Positions 10,940-19,954 of a stretch of 64,000 nucleotides of DNA are shown here, one piece after another. The stretch's first letter is position 1; each line of letters opens with the position of its first letter. A program made the translations under genes and the position numbers. Origin of the DNA: Panagrolaimus kolymaensis. Lineage: Eukaryota > Nematoda > Chromadorea > Rhabditida > Panagrolaimidae. Below the pieces are notes generated by a model that saw nothing but the letters and a program-made list of their open reading frames with translations, was not told where the DNA came from and did no database searches. The stretch lies in NCBI GenBank assembly GCA_028622995.1, contig JAJQJQ010000061.1:992001-1056000 (forward strand). The letters run 5' to 3'.

Positions 10940-12005
10940 TCTATAGTACACATAAAAAAAGAGGGGTGCCTCCCTTCCTACTTTTTTCAACTGTAATATC
11001 TTTTTATGTTTTCTAGCATAATTATTAAGCATTAAAAATGATTATTATTGGGCTTTCAACCCTTTAATTAGTTAATAACTCATTTTTCATGATTTTTCAC
11101 TGTATTTTGACTAAAACTTTTTTTCCAACTAATGCTTTAACTATGAAACTCCGTCATTGAGAGGTTTAGCCTATGTAGTATTTGATTTTCCTTTTGAAAT
11201 GTTAATTAAAAGATCCGGGAATTTCAGGATTTTCCAGCAAAGCTTTTTTTGAAGTGTAAAAAGAGTGTTCAAAGTTTTGATGAAAAATTTTTTTGCAACA
11301 TGCATTTTTCCTTCCCTTGCATGTGTGACGCAATGGTGGAAGGCGGTGGATTTGCGCATCGAAAAAGTTCGAATCCTTGGAAGTAATAAAATTTTATGAA
11401 TATTTTTAACTATAAAATTAATAGGAATATTATTAAAATATTATTAAATAATTTTTGGGTATCTTAAATATTCATAATTATGGAGAAATTTGCATAAAAT
11501 GTGGATTTTTATACTTTTTTGAATGCAAATAATTATGAATCGTTTGTGAATCGTTTTAAACGGGGAATTAATAATTTTTGGTATGTCTAATTATGCAAAT
11601 GTAAAATAAAAATTTGAATAATATATTAATTTTGAGGAAGATGCTTTTACTTTTGCGTTAATCTAAGGGAATAAAGTTTAACAAAACCCGATAAAGCCAT
11701 AAAACTTATAAAAATTTTTTAGTGGATCAAATAAAAATGAGTGTTGAATCTTTTTGCATTTGTAGGTTGGATGTACCCAGTTACCATTAAATTGGATCTT
11801 TTGGTGAATTATCATGGATCCTTTGATCATTAAGAAAGAGAGTAGGATCACTAATACCCTTTCAAGGGGCGCGAAGCGCCCCTTTTTTATATATTTCTTT
11901 TATCGTATTTGGGATCAAATTAAAGGGAATTTTCTTTTATTGTTATGGCATTCTTTATTGTTATGGTATACCTATTTAATGTTAATTGACCCGTGGATCC
12001 ACTGG
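10940..12005 (+). repeat. Array unit 10, alpha form, right edge of the array
   Basis: Last unit. It has the tRNA-like cassette near 11319-11396 and the hairpin at 11866-11882. Similarity to the array stops exactly after CTGG at 12005, where non-repeat DNA (a minus-strand gene intron) begins with T. This fixes the 3' terminus of the unit. Confidence 0.85.
11319..11396 (+). ncRNA. tRNA-like Pol III cassette, unit 10
   Basis: B box AGTTCGAATCC at 11366-11376, weak A box (TGACGCAATGG) and T4 downstream. Confidence 0.4.
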
Positions 12006-12661
12006 TTGGGAGAAATAAAATTAAAAACATACTTATGATCGTAATCCTTTGGCATAGCTTGATTTCTATATGCAAATAATTCAGGACATGTTATTGCTGA
12101 ATTCGATAAACATTCAAAATTCATTTATTCCTTCATTGCAATATTTATACATATATGCACTTTTTTTTAACGGATTCATTGATGGAATATTTTCAACTAA
12201 AAAAATTGTTTGTTTGGAACAAAAATCACTTTTTTTTTAAACATACTTACTTATATTATTTATGATAGTGTTAGAGAAACTTGTATCAAAATTTGCAACT
12301 TTTTTAGTGCATACTCGAACCCATTCACTTTCATTACATCCTTGATTAATATATTGCTCCTTTTGACAAGCTATAGTTAAATTAACGTGAATTCTAAAAA
12401 TGCTATAATCAAAGGAAAAAATAGTGATAAATTTTATTTCACTTTTCGTTGGGTTTAATTTCAGGTGTAATTAAAGGGCACGAATCATTATTCATTTGAT
12501 TCAAAGCATTTTGAAAGCATTCATAATCTGAATCCATTTCATCAGCGGCTGCGACGTCAACGACAAAAATAATTAGGCAATAAAAAACGACTTAAAAATT
12601 ACATTTATAAACTTTTTAACACAAGAAAAAAATAAAGCAAACCTGCCAATTTTAGCCACAT
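12006..12661 (-). pseudogene. Secreted Cys-containing protein gene, cut by array
   Basis: I read four minus-strand exons: 12661-12643, 12590-12443, 12393-12251 and 12196-12033. All junctions are GT-AG and the phases fit. The product starts MWLKLAVVFYCLIIFVVDVA, a clear signal peptide, and continues with spaced cysteines (ECF, DSC, ACQ, QGC, RVC, KYC). In exon 4 one extra T after the codons for INEF breaks the frame; beyond it a shifted frame reads on with two more cysteines to a donor GTATGT. The intron after that donor runs straight into the repeat array, so downstream exons are missing. The Cys spacing recalls small nematode secreted families such as T20D4.11-like (DUF19), but I cannot confirm this. 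The frameshift and missing 3' end suggest a dead gene. Confidence 0.55.
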
Positions 12662-13389
12662 TTTTTGAATTACCAAAAAAGTTAGTTTTAAAAAATAACC
12701 AATCACACTTTTTCGATATACTTTGCGACACAATGCGATTATAAAATGTTTTGTGTTTAATCCCAATTATATAATTCTAAAATGATAGATAGTCACAAAA
12801 ATAATTGGAAAAATATGTAGCCAGGTTCTGCCTCTATAAACAACTTTTATTCTAACAATTAAAAGAAAATTATTTTTGGCCAGATTAAAATTACCGGTTG
12901 TGAAAAAGATTTTTTTTATTGAATAAACATTTTTTTTGCAACAATCCATGTCACTTCGGAAAATTACATGTGCATACAGCTCGGTTTAAAAAAGCATGAT
13001 GAAATTTAATTAAATTTTTAAATGAATTACAAATATTAAAATGTAGTGCTTTTGATTCGGCATAATATTAATGAACCCTTGGTAATATATGTTAAATAAG
13101 TTTTGAGTACCTAACATTTTTCAAAAAGGTTTTCAGCGCTAAAACTTTTAATTAATTCATAAAGGATGAATTATTAAAATTTTTAAAAAACACAATAAAT
13201 TTTTACTATGGAATTTATCTTATGGGCGATTTTTTGTTAAAAAATACGATTTTATGCGCCAAATAGACTAAAGATTTGCGATTGTCGTGCCAGGAACTGG
13301 CAATTTTTATTATAGCTATTTCAAGCCAATGTAAAAAATGAATAAAATAATTAACAAAAAAATTCTTTTATTTTTCTTCATTTTTAAAT
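12662..13389. other. AT-rich intergenic stretch
   Basis: No convincing gene, RNA or repeat seen. The 60-codon minus frame near 12767-12949 lacks splice or family support. Confidence 0.5.
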
Positions 13390-14760
13390 TTAACATTTGA
13401 TAACTTTTTTTGGATTTTGAATAAGATATTGCCCCAGAATAGAATATATTCCTGTAACAAATGTTTTACTTTTGGTTTTATTTTGATTAAAGCTTATAAT
13501 CTTCCATTTATTATTATCAACTTTTAATTTCAGAATTGGATAATCTTGAATTGAAATATTTTTAGTTATATTAAAACTCATATCTTTTTTCCATTTATAT
13601 GCTTGAAATAACCAAGAATTTATTGAATAAAAATACACATTTGAATCATTTTGTGATGGAATTGAACTTATTTGAATTCGAGTCAAATCAGAATTAGGAC
13701 ATAGCAATTTCCTTACTTCATATTCATGAATTTCATTTGGTTTTAAAGTTTCATTCGACATAAAATTAAAATTTTTTGTGATTAATTGATACCTGAAAAA
13801 TGGAATTAAAAATAGAAAAAAGCCTCATTATTAAACACATTACTAACTGGAAAATATTTTTATAGCGGTTGCAAAAAAATTTGATTGCACAAAAACAAGA
13901 GTAATTGGTTTTCGCTAAAAAGAATAATTTTCCGATTTAATTTTTGTTTTGAATAATCAAAGTCACTTTTCACATTATAAACTTACTTTAATTTGGTGTT
14001 TAATTTATGTGAATTTAAAAAGTTACTATCACATAGAATTTTGGAGGAAGCCATGGGTTCTGGATCAGTATATTTTAAAAAAGACATATTAGAAGCAAAA
14101 TTAAGCTTTCCATTACTATCAAATTGTGAAACATTCCAAAAATTTAATCCTTCTCCACCATAGCTTATACTTGTTAAATCACCAAACCCTAGAGGAACAA
14201 AATCAAAAAGCCCACCAGAATAATAATATATTTTGTGTGTACTTTCCCCATTATCATAATAATAATCATAATCGTTGTTTTTATACCTTTGTGAAATGGT
14301 AAAATTCAAAGAATCACCATGACCAAATTTTTGAGGTATATTTAACTTTCCACATATTTTCTGTGTTAAACTAATTAAACATCCATTAATAATATATTTT
14401 TTTAAATCCATAGTTATTCGATATTTATTTTCCCTGAATATATAGGAATCAAAGACGTATTCAATCCAAATCGTTTTAGTGGAATTTAAAATTTGTCCCA
14501 AAAATACAAAATTGAATTCAGAAGCTCCATTTGATATGAAATAATTAACCAAAATATTTTCACGATGTACTTTTCCCAATGTCGGCCAAAGCAAATTATC
14601 CCATGTTTCAGGATTTTTTGGAATTAATTTTCCCTTGGAAATATTCGAAGGATTTTCATTGCATTTTGATGTTTCACAGTAATACAATAAACTAGCGTTA
14701 AAAGATGAAAGACGATTGATTCGTTTTGCTTCCGAAAAATAATCCCAATGTAACTGATCG
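13390..14760 (-). pseudogene. Unknown glycoprotein-like gene, 5' truncated
   Basis: Two minus-strand exons are supported: the upstream one ends at 13987 (donor GTAAGT) and the next spans 13792-13390 (acceptor TTTTTCAG). The phases join cleanly (AA+G). Together they encode about 370 residues rich in Tyr, Asn and N-glycosylation sequons with a few cysteines, ending in KVIKC. This resembles an extracellular domain but I do not recognise a family. The frame stays open upstream (residues like HWDYFSEAKRINRLSSFNAS) until it meets the oppositely oriented helicase ORF near 14730-14760. No start or signal peptide is visible, so the 5' end has been replaced. It could be a host gene cut by the Helitron-like element or a fragment captured inside it. 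Confidence 0.5.
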
Positions 14761-16222
14761 TGAAAATCTTATTTTTCTTCAAGGTGGTGGTGGAGCCGGC
14801 AAAACTACTACCTATAATACCATGATTAAATATTTTCGTCATATGGGTTTTAAGGTTATCGCTGTGGCTTCGACGGGAGTTGCTGCAGTTCTTCTTGATG
14901 GCGGTTCCACTGCCCATGCTGCATTTCGAATTCCTTTGGATATCAATCAAGTACCCAGCCTTCCTAAACAACATCCTCTTGCTCAACAAATCATGGCCGC
15001 CGATTTGATTATATGGGATGAAAGCCCCATGCAACATAAGAGCTGTTTAAGTCATGTTGCAACGCTAATCAAAAATTTGTTGGATGATCCTGAAGATCCT
15101 CGAGGTTTATTTGGTAATAAAACTGTTATCTTAGGTGGTGATTTCAAACAACTTTTACCAGTTATGAGGCATGAAACTGCCCGTGCCTCATATGAAGCAA
15201 GCCTTCTTTGCTCAGAATTGTTTCGCCTTAATTTCAAAATCCATACCTTAACAACTAATATTCGTTCAGCAGGTGATCCTACTTATGCAGCATGGCTTGA
15301 CGACATTGGCCATGGCAAACATTATGTTCCTGCATTTGGTCCTTCAAAAGTTCAGCTACCAGATGAAATTGCTGTTTACCACCAAAAAAGTGTTGAAGAT
15401 TTTGTTTATCCCGATAGCATTTTCGCTGATCATGATTATAAATCAGCTTTTTATCAAGATTATGTTGCTGGAGTCGCTCTCATGGCACCTTTAAATGCTA
15501 CCGTTAATGAACTTAACCATCGAATTACTTCTAAACTTCTTGGTCCTTCTAAAGATTATGTTGCAATTAATTCTCTTTCAAATGGCCAATATGCCGGTGA
15601 TGAATACTTCCGTGAAAATATTGATCCAGAAATTTTGGCTACATTCGAACATTCATCCATTCCTTCCAACAAACTAACTCTCAAAGTTGGAAGTGTCGTC
15701 ATGCTCACACGGAACTTGGACATTCGACTTGGTCTCTCAAATGGAACAAGGATGATTGTTGAAGGAATGCATGAAAATTTTGTTATGTGCAAAATCATCA
15801 CAGGAAGTGCTAAAGGTATGATGATGCCCATTTGTGCTCTTCCCAACATCTATAGTGATTCATCGGATGACACTTGGCCGGAATTCACAAGAACACAACT
15901 TCCCCTTCGACCAGCCTTCGCCATTTCAATTAACAAGGCCCAAGGCCAAACTTTGGACAAGGTTGGAGTTATTTTCAACACAGATTGCTTCTCCCACGGG
16001 CAATTCTACGTGGCAATGAGCAGGGTCCGAGCACGCAGTGATATTCGAGTGTTTGTTCGCTATGCTAACACGAAAATTGTTAATGGAAGAAAAATTCCAT
16101 ATGCTACAAATATTGTTTTTAAAGAAGTTCTTGCAGTTATTGCCAATGCATCTCACCTTCAACAATCCCATGATGCTCCACAACCTCCTCCAGTTGATGT
16201 TCCGCAACCTCCTCCAGTTTAA
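14726..16222 (+). CDS. Helitron Pif1-type helicase domain, N-truncated
   Basis: A 498-codon frame covers the C-terminal SF1B/Pif1-like helicase half of a Helitron transposase. Walker A GGGGAGKT lies about 20 codons in, followed by VASTGVAAVLL, Walker B with IIWDES, the GGDFKQLLPV motif, a TNIRS element, MAPLNATVNELN, and the terminal block AISINKAQGQTLDKVGV with YVAMSRVR. The Pro-rich tail ends DVPQPPPV. Helitron proteins normally carry a large N-terminal zinc-finger/Rep HUH nuclease; none is present upstream, where the minus-strand gene remnant begins. The first in-frame codon is not a good start (TTG), so this is a fragment or a captured 3' part. Base composition is less AT-rich than the surroundings. 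The frame has no stops, which argues for recent arrival. Confidence 0.85.
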   Translation: MLPKNNPNVTDRENLIFLQGGGGAGKTTTYNTMIKYFRHMGFKVIAVASTGVAAVLLDGGSTAHAAFRIPLDINQVPSLPKQHPLAQQIMAADLIIWDESPMQHKSCLSHVATLIKNLLDDPEDPRGLFGNKTVILGGDFKQLLPVMRHETARASYEASLLCSELFRLNFKIHTLTTNIRSAGDPTYAAWLDDIGHGKHYVPAFGPSKVQLPDEIAVYHQKSVEDFVYPDSIFADHDYKSAFYQDYVAGVALMAPLNATVNELNHRITSKLLGPSKDYVAINSLSNGQYAGDEYFRENIDPEILATFEHSSIPSNKLTLKVGSVVMLTRNLDIRLGLSNGTRMIVEGMHENFVMCKIITGSAKGMMMPICALPNIYSDSSDDTWPEFTRTQLPLRPAFAISINKAQGQTLDKVGVIFNTDCFSHGQFYVAMSRVRARSDIRVFVRYANTKIVNGRKIPYATNIVFKEVLAVIANASHLQQSHDAPQPPPVDVPQPPPV

Positions 16223-16893
16223 AAGTAAAATCCCTTTTTCCAAAACAAAATTACTATTATTTATAACATTTTTTTTTGTTTTTAGCTGCGAGTCATTTCC
16301 ATGATAAATATATTTTGTTTACTTTTTTATCAGTAAATGTTCCTTTTATAAAGTAATATCTTATTATTATTAAATTAACGAATTCGCCTATAATTATTCT
16401 TTTTTAGTTTCACACAATTAATTATAATGTATTTTGCCTGTTTTTATTCTGCTTTCCTTCATATTGTTCGAATCCATATTAATATTTCATTTAAAAAAAT
16501 AAGTTTCCTATCATATTCCCTAAAAAGACTTTCCTAATTCTTTTACACTTTTTAGCTTGATTTTATTACATTGCCGCCAAACATACTTCATGCCGTTGCT
16601 GAAATAACTTTTCTTATATTTTTTCTACAAGTAAGAATTAAACAAAATTATTAAATGAAGGTGTTTATCTAACTTTGTTTTTTAGGCTCATTCCATTTAT
16701 GTTCCTCTTTCTCAAAAGAATATCATATCAAATTTGTGTTTTCCATTTTTTACCTTTACTACTACTTTATTTTATCCATTTTAAATTTTGATTGTTGTTA
16801 TTTTTTCAACCAACCAGTTTATTTCTATGTAATCTTTTAATAATCATAAACTTTTTTTCTTTTATCATTTAATTCTCAATTTTAAATTCGAAT
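16223..16893. other. AT-rich 3' region of the helicase element
   Basis: T-rich non-coding DNA between the helicase stop and the array-like tail. I see no gene in it. By position it would be the 3' untranslated part of the Helitron-like element. Confidence 0.4.
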
Positions 16894-16943
16894 ATATCAT
16901 GTAACATACCTATGTAATGTAAATTGACCCGTGGATCCACTGG
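16894..16943 (+). mobile_element. Helitron-like 3' terminus shared with the array
   Basis: About 50 bp (ATATCATGTA to CTGG) match the 3' ends of the array units, including the palindrome GTGGATCCAC and the terminal CTGG. The flanking T at 16944 starts unrelated coding DNA (a TIL-domain exon on the minus strand), so the boundary is sharp, as expected for a Helitron 3' end (CTRR, then T). Confidence 0.6.
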
Positions 16944-17114
16944 TTTGAGAACATGTTGCTGGGCATGGAGGGGCACAAGCGTTCCAACTTTCATTTGGTG
17001 GACAATATTGAGCGGTAACTAAATTTATAATAATTTTAGTTAAAAATTTATAAAAAAGTTAAACTTACCAATGTAAAATAAAATAGAAAATATCCAAACA
17101 AAGCTGACTCTCAT
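16944..17114 (-). pseudogene. TIL-type Cys-rich secreted protein, truncated by insertion
   Basis: Exon 1 is 17114-17069 (MRVSFVWIFSILFYI, a signal peptide) with donor GTAAGT. Exon 2 starts at 17018 and reads VTAQYCPPNESWNACAPPCP, then ATCSQ. This is the start of a trypsin-inhibitor-like (TIL) domain, a secreted protease-inhibitor fold common in nematodes. The domain stops after three or four of its ten cysteines, exactly where the CTGG tail begins. The rest of the domain is not seen next to it. As it stands the gene cannot make a full inhibitor domain. Confidence 0.65.
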
Positions 17115-17678
17115 TTTATCTTTATTAACTAATTTATATCTTTAAAGGCCAAAAAGCTTGTTGTTTTTTATTTTTGTTTCTCTGGCCATTTTTTGTTGTC
17201 CATTTATACTACTTTTTTTTGAACTATATACAGCAGCAGCTGATCTCTCTTATTCATTTTCTCTTTCTCGAAATCAAAAATTTGATTTATGGTGTATTAA
17301 CATAAATTATATACATATTTCTTTTTTCACTAAACAAACAATAATTTTGGTGAAAAGTTATTGAATTTCTTTAGTCAGTTCAAATGTGATGATGTAATCC
17401 AATAAAAAAAATATAAAAACAACTACAAAATATTTATTACAAAATTTGTGATATTATTTTTTATAAATCGAAGCAAAAGGCCTTTTTGCTTTATATTAGC
17501 TCAGTCCTTTTATTTTTTTAAAGTGAAAAGATCAAAAAATTGAATGAATTTGACCACCTGCGTTTTCTAAAAATTGGTTTATTATTTTAGAGGCGTTAAA
17601 CTTTTAATACAGCTATGGAAATGTGTAAAAAAACATCAATTAATAATATTCGAAATTAAAAATTTTAAAAAAATTAAT
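17115..17678. other. Intergenic, no supported gene
   Basis: AT-rich. A hydrophobic 68-codon frame at 17158-17364 has no splice context or family likeness. The T run at about 17665-17671 (minus strand) serves the neighbouring tRNA-like gene. Confidence 0.5.
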
Positions 17679-17782
17679 GGACCGAGCCGGAATCGAACCT
17701 GACGTTTCTGAGACCCATCTTGCGATGGCCCACCTTTCGGTGGTTGCGACCTCTCAGCGTTCTACCACTGAACCATCGGTCC
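17679..17782 (-). tRNA. tRNA-like gene with a 40-nt structured anticodon region
   Basis: The minus strand gives a perfect 7-bp acceptor stem (GGACCGA with TCGGTCC), a D arm (GTTC/GAAC around AGTGGTA), a perfect A box (TGGTTCAGTGG), a perfect B box (GGTTCGATTCC) and a T7 terminator just downstream. An anticodon stem CTGAG/CTCAG is present, but about 40 nt lie between its arms instead of 7. These contain CCACC-GAAA-GGTGG and CCATC-GCAA-GATGG, two GNRA-capped hairpins. Read as an intron after position 37, the anticodon would be GTC, but U33 would be missing. The T stem has two mismatches. Alternatives are an intron-bearing nematode tRNA, a tRNA pseudogene, or a structured Pol III RNA built on a tRNA frame. 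Confidence 0.6.
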
Positions 17783-18856
17783 TCTGAATATTGTCGCGAA
17801 TGGAGCGAGAAATTTATTTAATATTCAGTGCCATTCTCTGTGATACAAAAGTGCTGCACGCACACCAATCAATGTGTGCCCGAAAAATTATGCCACTTTT
17901 ATTGGAAAGGGACATTGGACGCTGCACTTTTCGTTTAGCTTGTTTAGTGTAAAATAAATTCGTTTTATTTTTTAATTTTGGTTGCAATTCAATGAGAATA
18001 CAAAAGAAGGATAAGTTGAAAAAAGCAAAGGCGGTATGGTACAAATAACGAAACTAAAAAAAATGACTCCGTTCATTCACCGACATTATAGATATAGGCC
18101 TTAACAATATATTAAAAAAGAAAAAAGAAATTTTGTTTTTGTATTTTATCTTGCATAATTTCTCCAGCATGATAATAAAACAGAATTAAATCCAATAAAA
18201 GTACGTGTATGACAAAAATAATTTATAATTTTATAAATTATAATGAAAAATTTAAAAAAAAGGTTAGATTTATGTTTTTATTTTTTGCTTCAAAGTACAC
18301 TCGGAAAAAAATTGGGTCATAAATCAAAAATTGAGCATACAAAAAACAAATTTTTATACTTACTTTCTTTAATTTTATAGTCATTAAAAAGCAGCAAAGT
18401 CTCATTTGAAGTTAAAAAACATAATAAAATGTGCCCGCTTCTAACCCTTTTGAATTTTTGAACATAGATCCTTATAAACTTTAGTAATAAATAATGGTTG
18501 TAAATTTTTTTAAAGAACTTTAATCAAAAATTTTTTTGTTGTTTTTTGTGTCATAAATGACTAATACATGTTTGCTATTGTAAACTAAATTTGTTCTTAT
18601 TTATTTTAATTAAAAATGTTTTTAATTCTCTTTCACACAAAAAACTAATTATCTATAAATAAAACCATAAATCACTTAAGTTTTGGGGACAGTTTTAATT
18701 ATGCACTCACTTTCATTTTTTTAATTCTTTTTCCTCGATTCCTTTTTCACACAAACAAAGAATGAAGAAGAAGAAAAACAATGTGGTTGCATAAATGAAA
18801 TAATGCCAAGCTTTGTTTTTATTTTTATTTGTTTGTTTTTTAATGGAAGCTACAAT
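17783..18856. other. Intergenic, no supported gene
   Basis: AT-rich DNA with homopolymer runs. The 76-codon minus frame at 17814-18044 has no support. Confidence 0.5.
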
Positions 18857-19006
18857 TAGGCACTTCTTCGGTATAAGCACCCATGGTTCTGTATCTTTAA
18901 GAATCCTTTTGGGTTCTGGATCTTTTAGATATTCTTAAAGATCCAGATCCTATAAAGGATTTTTAAAGATCCAGAAACCGGGCTGCTTATACCGAAAAAG
19001 TACCCA
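18857..19006. repeat. Inverted-repeat (MITE-like) element
   Basis: The ends are inverted copies: CACTTCTTCGGTATAAGCA on the left and TGCTTATACCGAAAAAGTAC on the right. The inner part repeats GGATCTTT/AAAGATCC in both orientations, giving an imperfect 150-bp fold-back. I found no clear target-site duplication. Confidence 0.55.
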
Positions 19007-19463
19007 ACTTTATGTCATGGTTTATTTTGTTTTTTACTCATGATTTTGGCAATGGATGTTGGACCACCTCAAAATGCCGGAGCTTAATTGGGAATTTTAC
19101 TGGTTTCGACCTTTACAACCAGTAAACGAAATTTTGAAAAAAAAGCTGCAAATGACTATGTTTCTTTAATCATTTTACCTTTAAAACAAATACGTAAAAA
19201 GCTCAAAAAATTAAAAGACATAACCAGTTTGGTTTTAATTACAAGTCTTTTAAATTACGAAGAAAGCTACCATATTTATTCTAAGAAAAGTACACATCAT
19301 TTTTATTTAATTACTTTTACTTTCTCATGACTTGATAAACTTTCTTTCGATTTTATTATGTTTTAATTAAAAGCAAGTAATCATAAAAAACTTAGCCTTT
19401 AAGTCTGAAGAAAAATTAAATTAAAGGAAATTTATTCAATATTTTTCTTGATTTTTTATTTTA
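19007..19463. other. Receptor upstream region
   Basis: No gene supported. The 80-codon frame at 19088-19330 is Lys-rich and lacks a family match. The last 100 bp resemble the region before the receptor at 62281 (AATAAA-rich with AAGAAAAA before the start), consistent with duplicated upstream DNA. Confidence 0.4.
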
Positions 19464-19887
19464 ATGGAAGCAGCTAATTTTATATCATCGATGACATATT
19501 TATTATTGATTTTAACGATGATTTTTGAAATTATTTTAATCATATTTATGTTATCAAATTTCTTTATTCCTTCATCACAATTTAAGTCGGCGTATTTTGT
19601 TTTTTTGGGAATTGGATATTTTTTTGATGCTTTTTATGGTTTTCTTGTAATACTAGTTACGGTAAATCCAAATATAACGATTTATATAATATTTATAATA
19701 TATCAGTGTTATTACTCTTTTTTAATACCAATATGGAATTTACTTTTAGCAATAAATCGATGTACTGCCATTGTAGTTCCTATGAAGCATAAATCTGTGA
19801 GCAAATAGACAAATTTAGTTTTTTGTTTGTTTTTTTGTGTGAAAGTTTATATAATATTTTTTTCTTTTTAAGATTTGGTCTACAAAA

Positions 19888-19954
19888 TTGGGGCCAGCGT
19901 GAGCGAGGAGCACGATCGCGAAGCGATCGTGCGACAAACGAAACGCTGGCCCAA
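19888..19954. repeat. Nested hairpin with GAA triloop at insertion edge
   Basis: The outer arms TTGGGGCCAGCGT and ACGCTGGCCCAA enclose an inner perfect 9-bp hairpin CACGATCGC-GAA-GCGATCGTG at 19911-19931. It is GC-rich against a very AT-rich background. Confidence 0.75.

Larger units (their letters stand above)
1..12005 (+). repeat. Tandem array of about ten Helitron-like units
   Basis: About ten head-to-tail units fill the first 12 kb and continue past the left edge. Most shared unit ends read ACCCGTGGATCCACTGG (a palindrome GTGGATCCAC touching CTGG); units 1, 2 and 5 have the variant GTGGATCCCGTGTCACTGG. One T follows, and the next unit begins TC. Unit lengths are about 1399, 980, 1064, 2020, 1224, 1044, 1062, 1132 and 1066 bp. 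About 100-120 bp before each end lies the hairpin GGGGCGCGAAGCGCCCC followed by T's; it is degenerate in units 3 and 7. TC start, CTRR end and a nearby 3' hairpin are Helitron hallmarks, although the hairpin sits further in than usual. No protein gene is supported here: the open frames are readings of simple repeats. The same 3' tail occurs at 16894-16943 behind a helicase ORF. The repeat itself is certain; the Helitron assignment is inference. Confidence 0.85.

Noticed and set aside
1..12005. CRISPR-like or telomeric array
   Set aside because: Units are about 1 kb with no short repeat/unique-spacer pattern, and no TTAGGC repeats are present.
15273..16304. Alternative frames inside the helicase region
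   Set aside because: Shadow frames of the helicase ORF without motifs.
17158..17364. Hydrophobic 68-codon frame as a small membrane protein
   Set aside because: T-rich DNA gives Phe/Leu-rich frames by chance; there is no paralogue or splice context.
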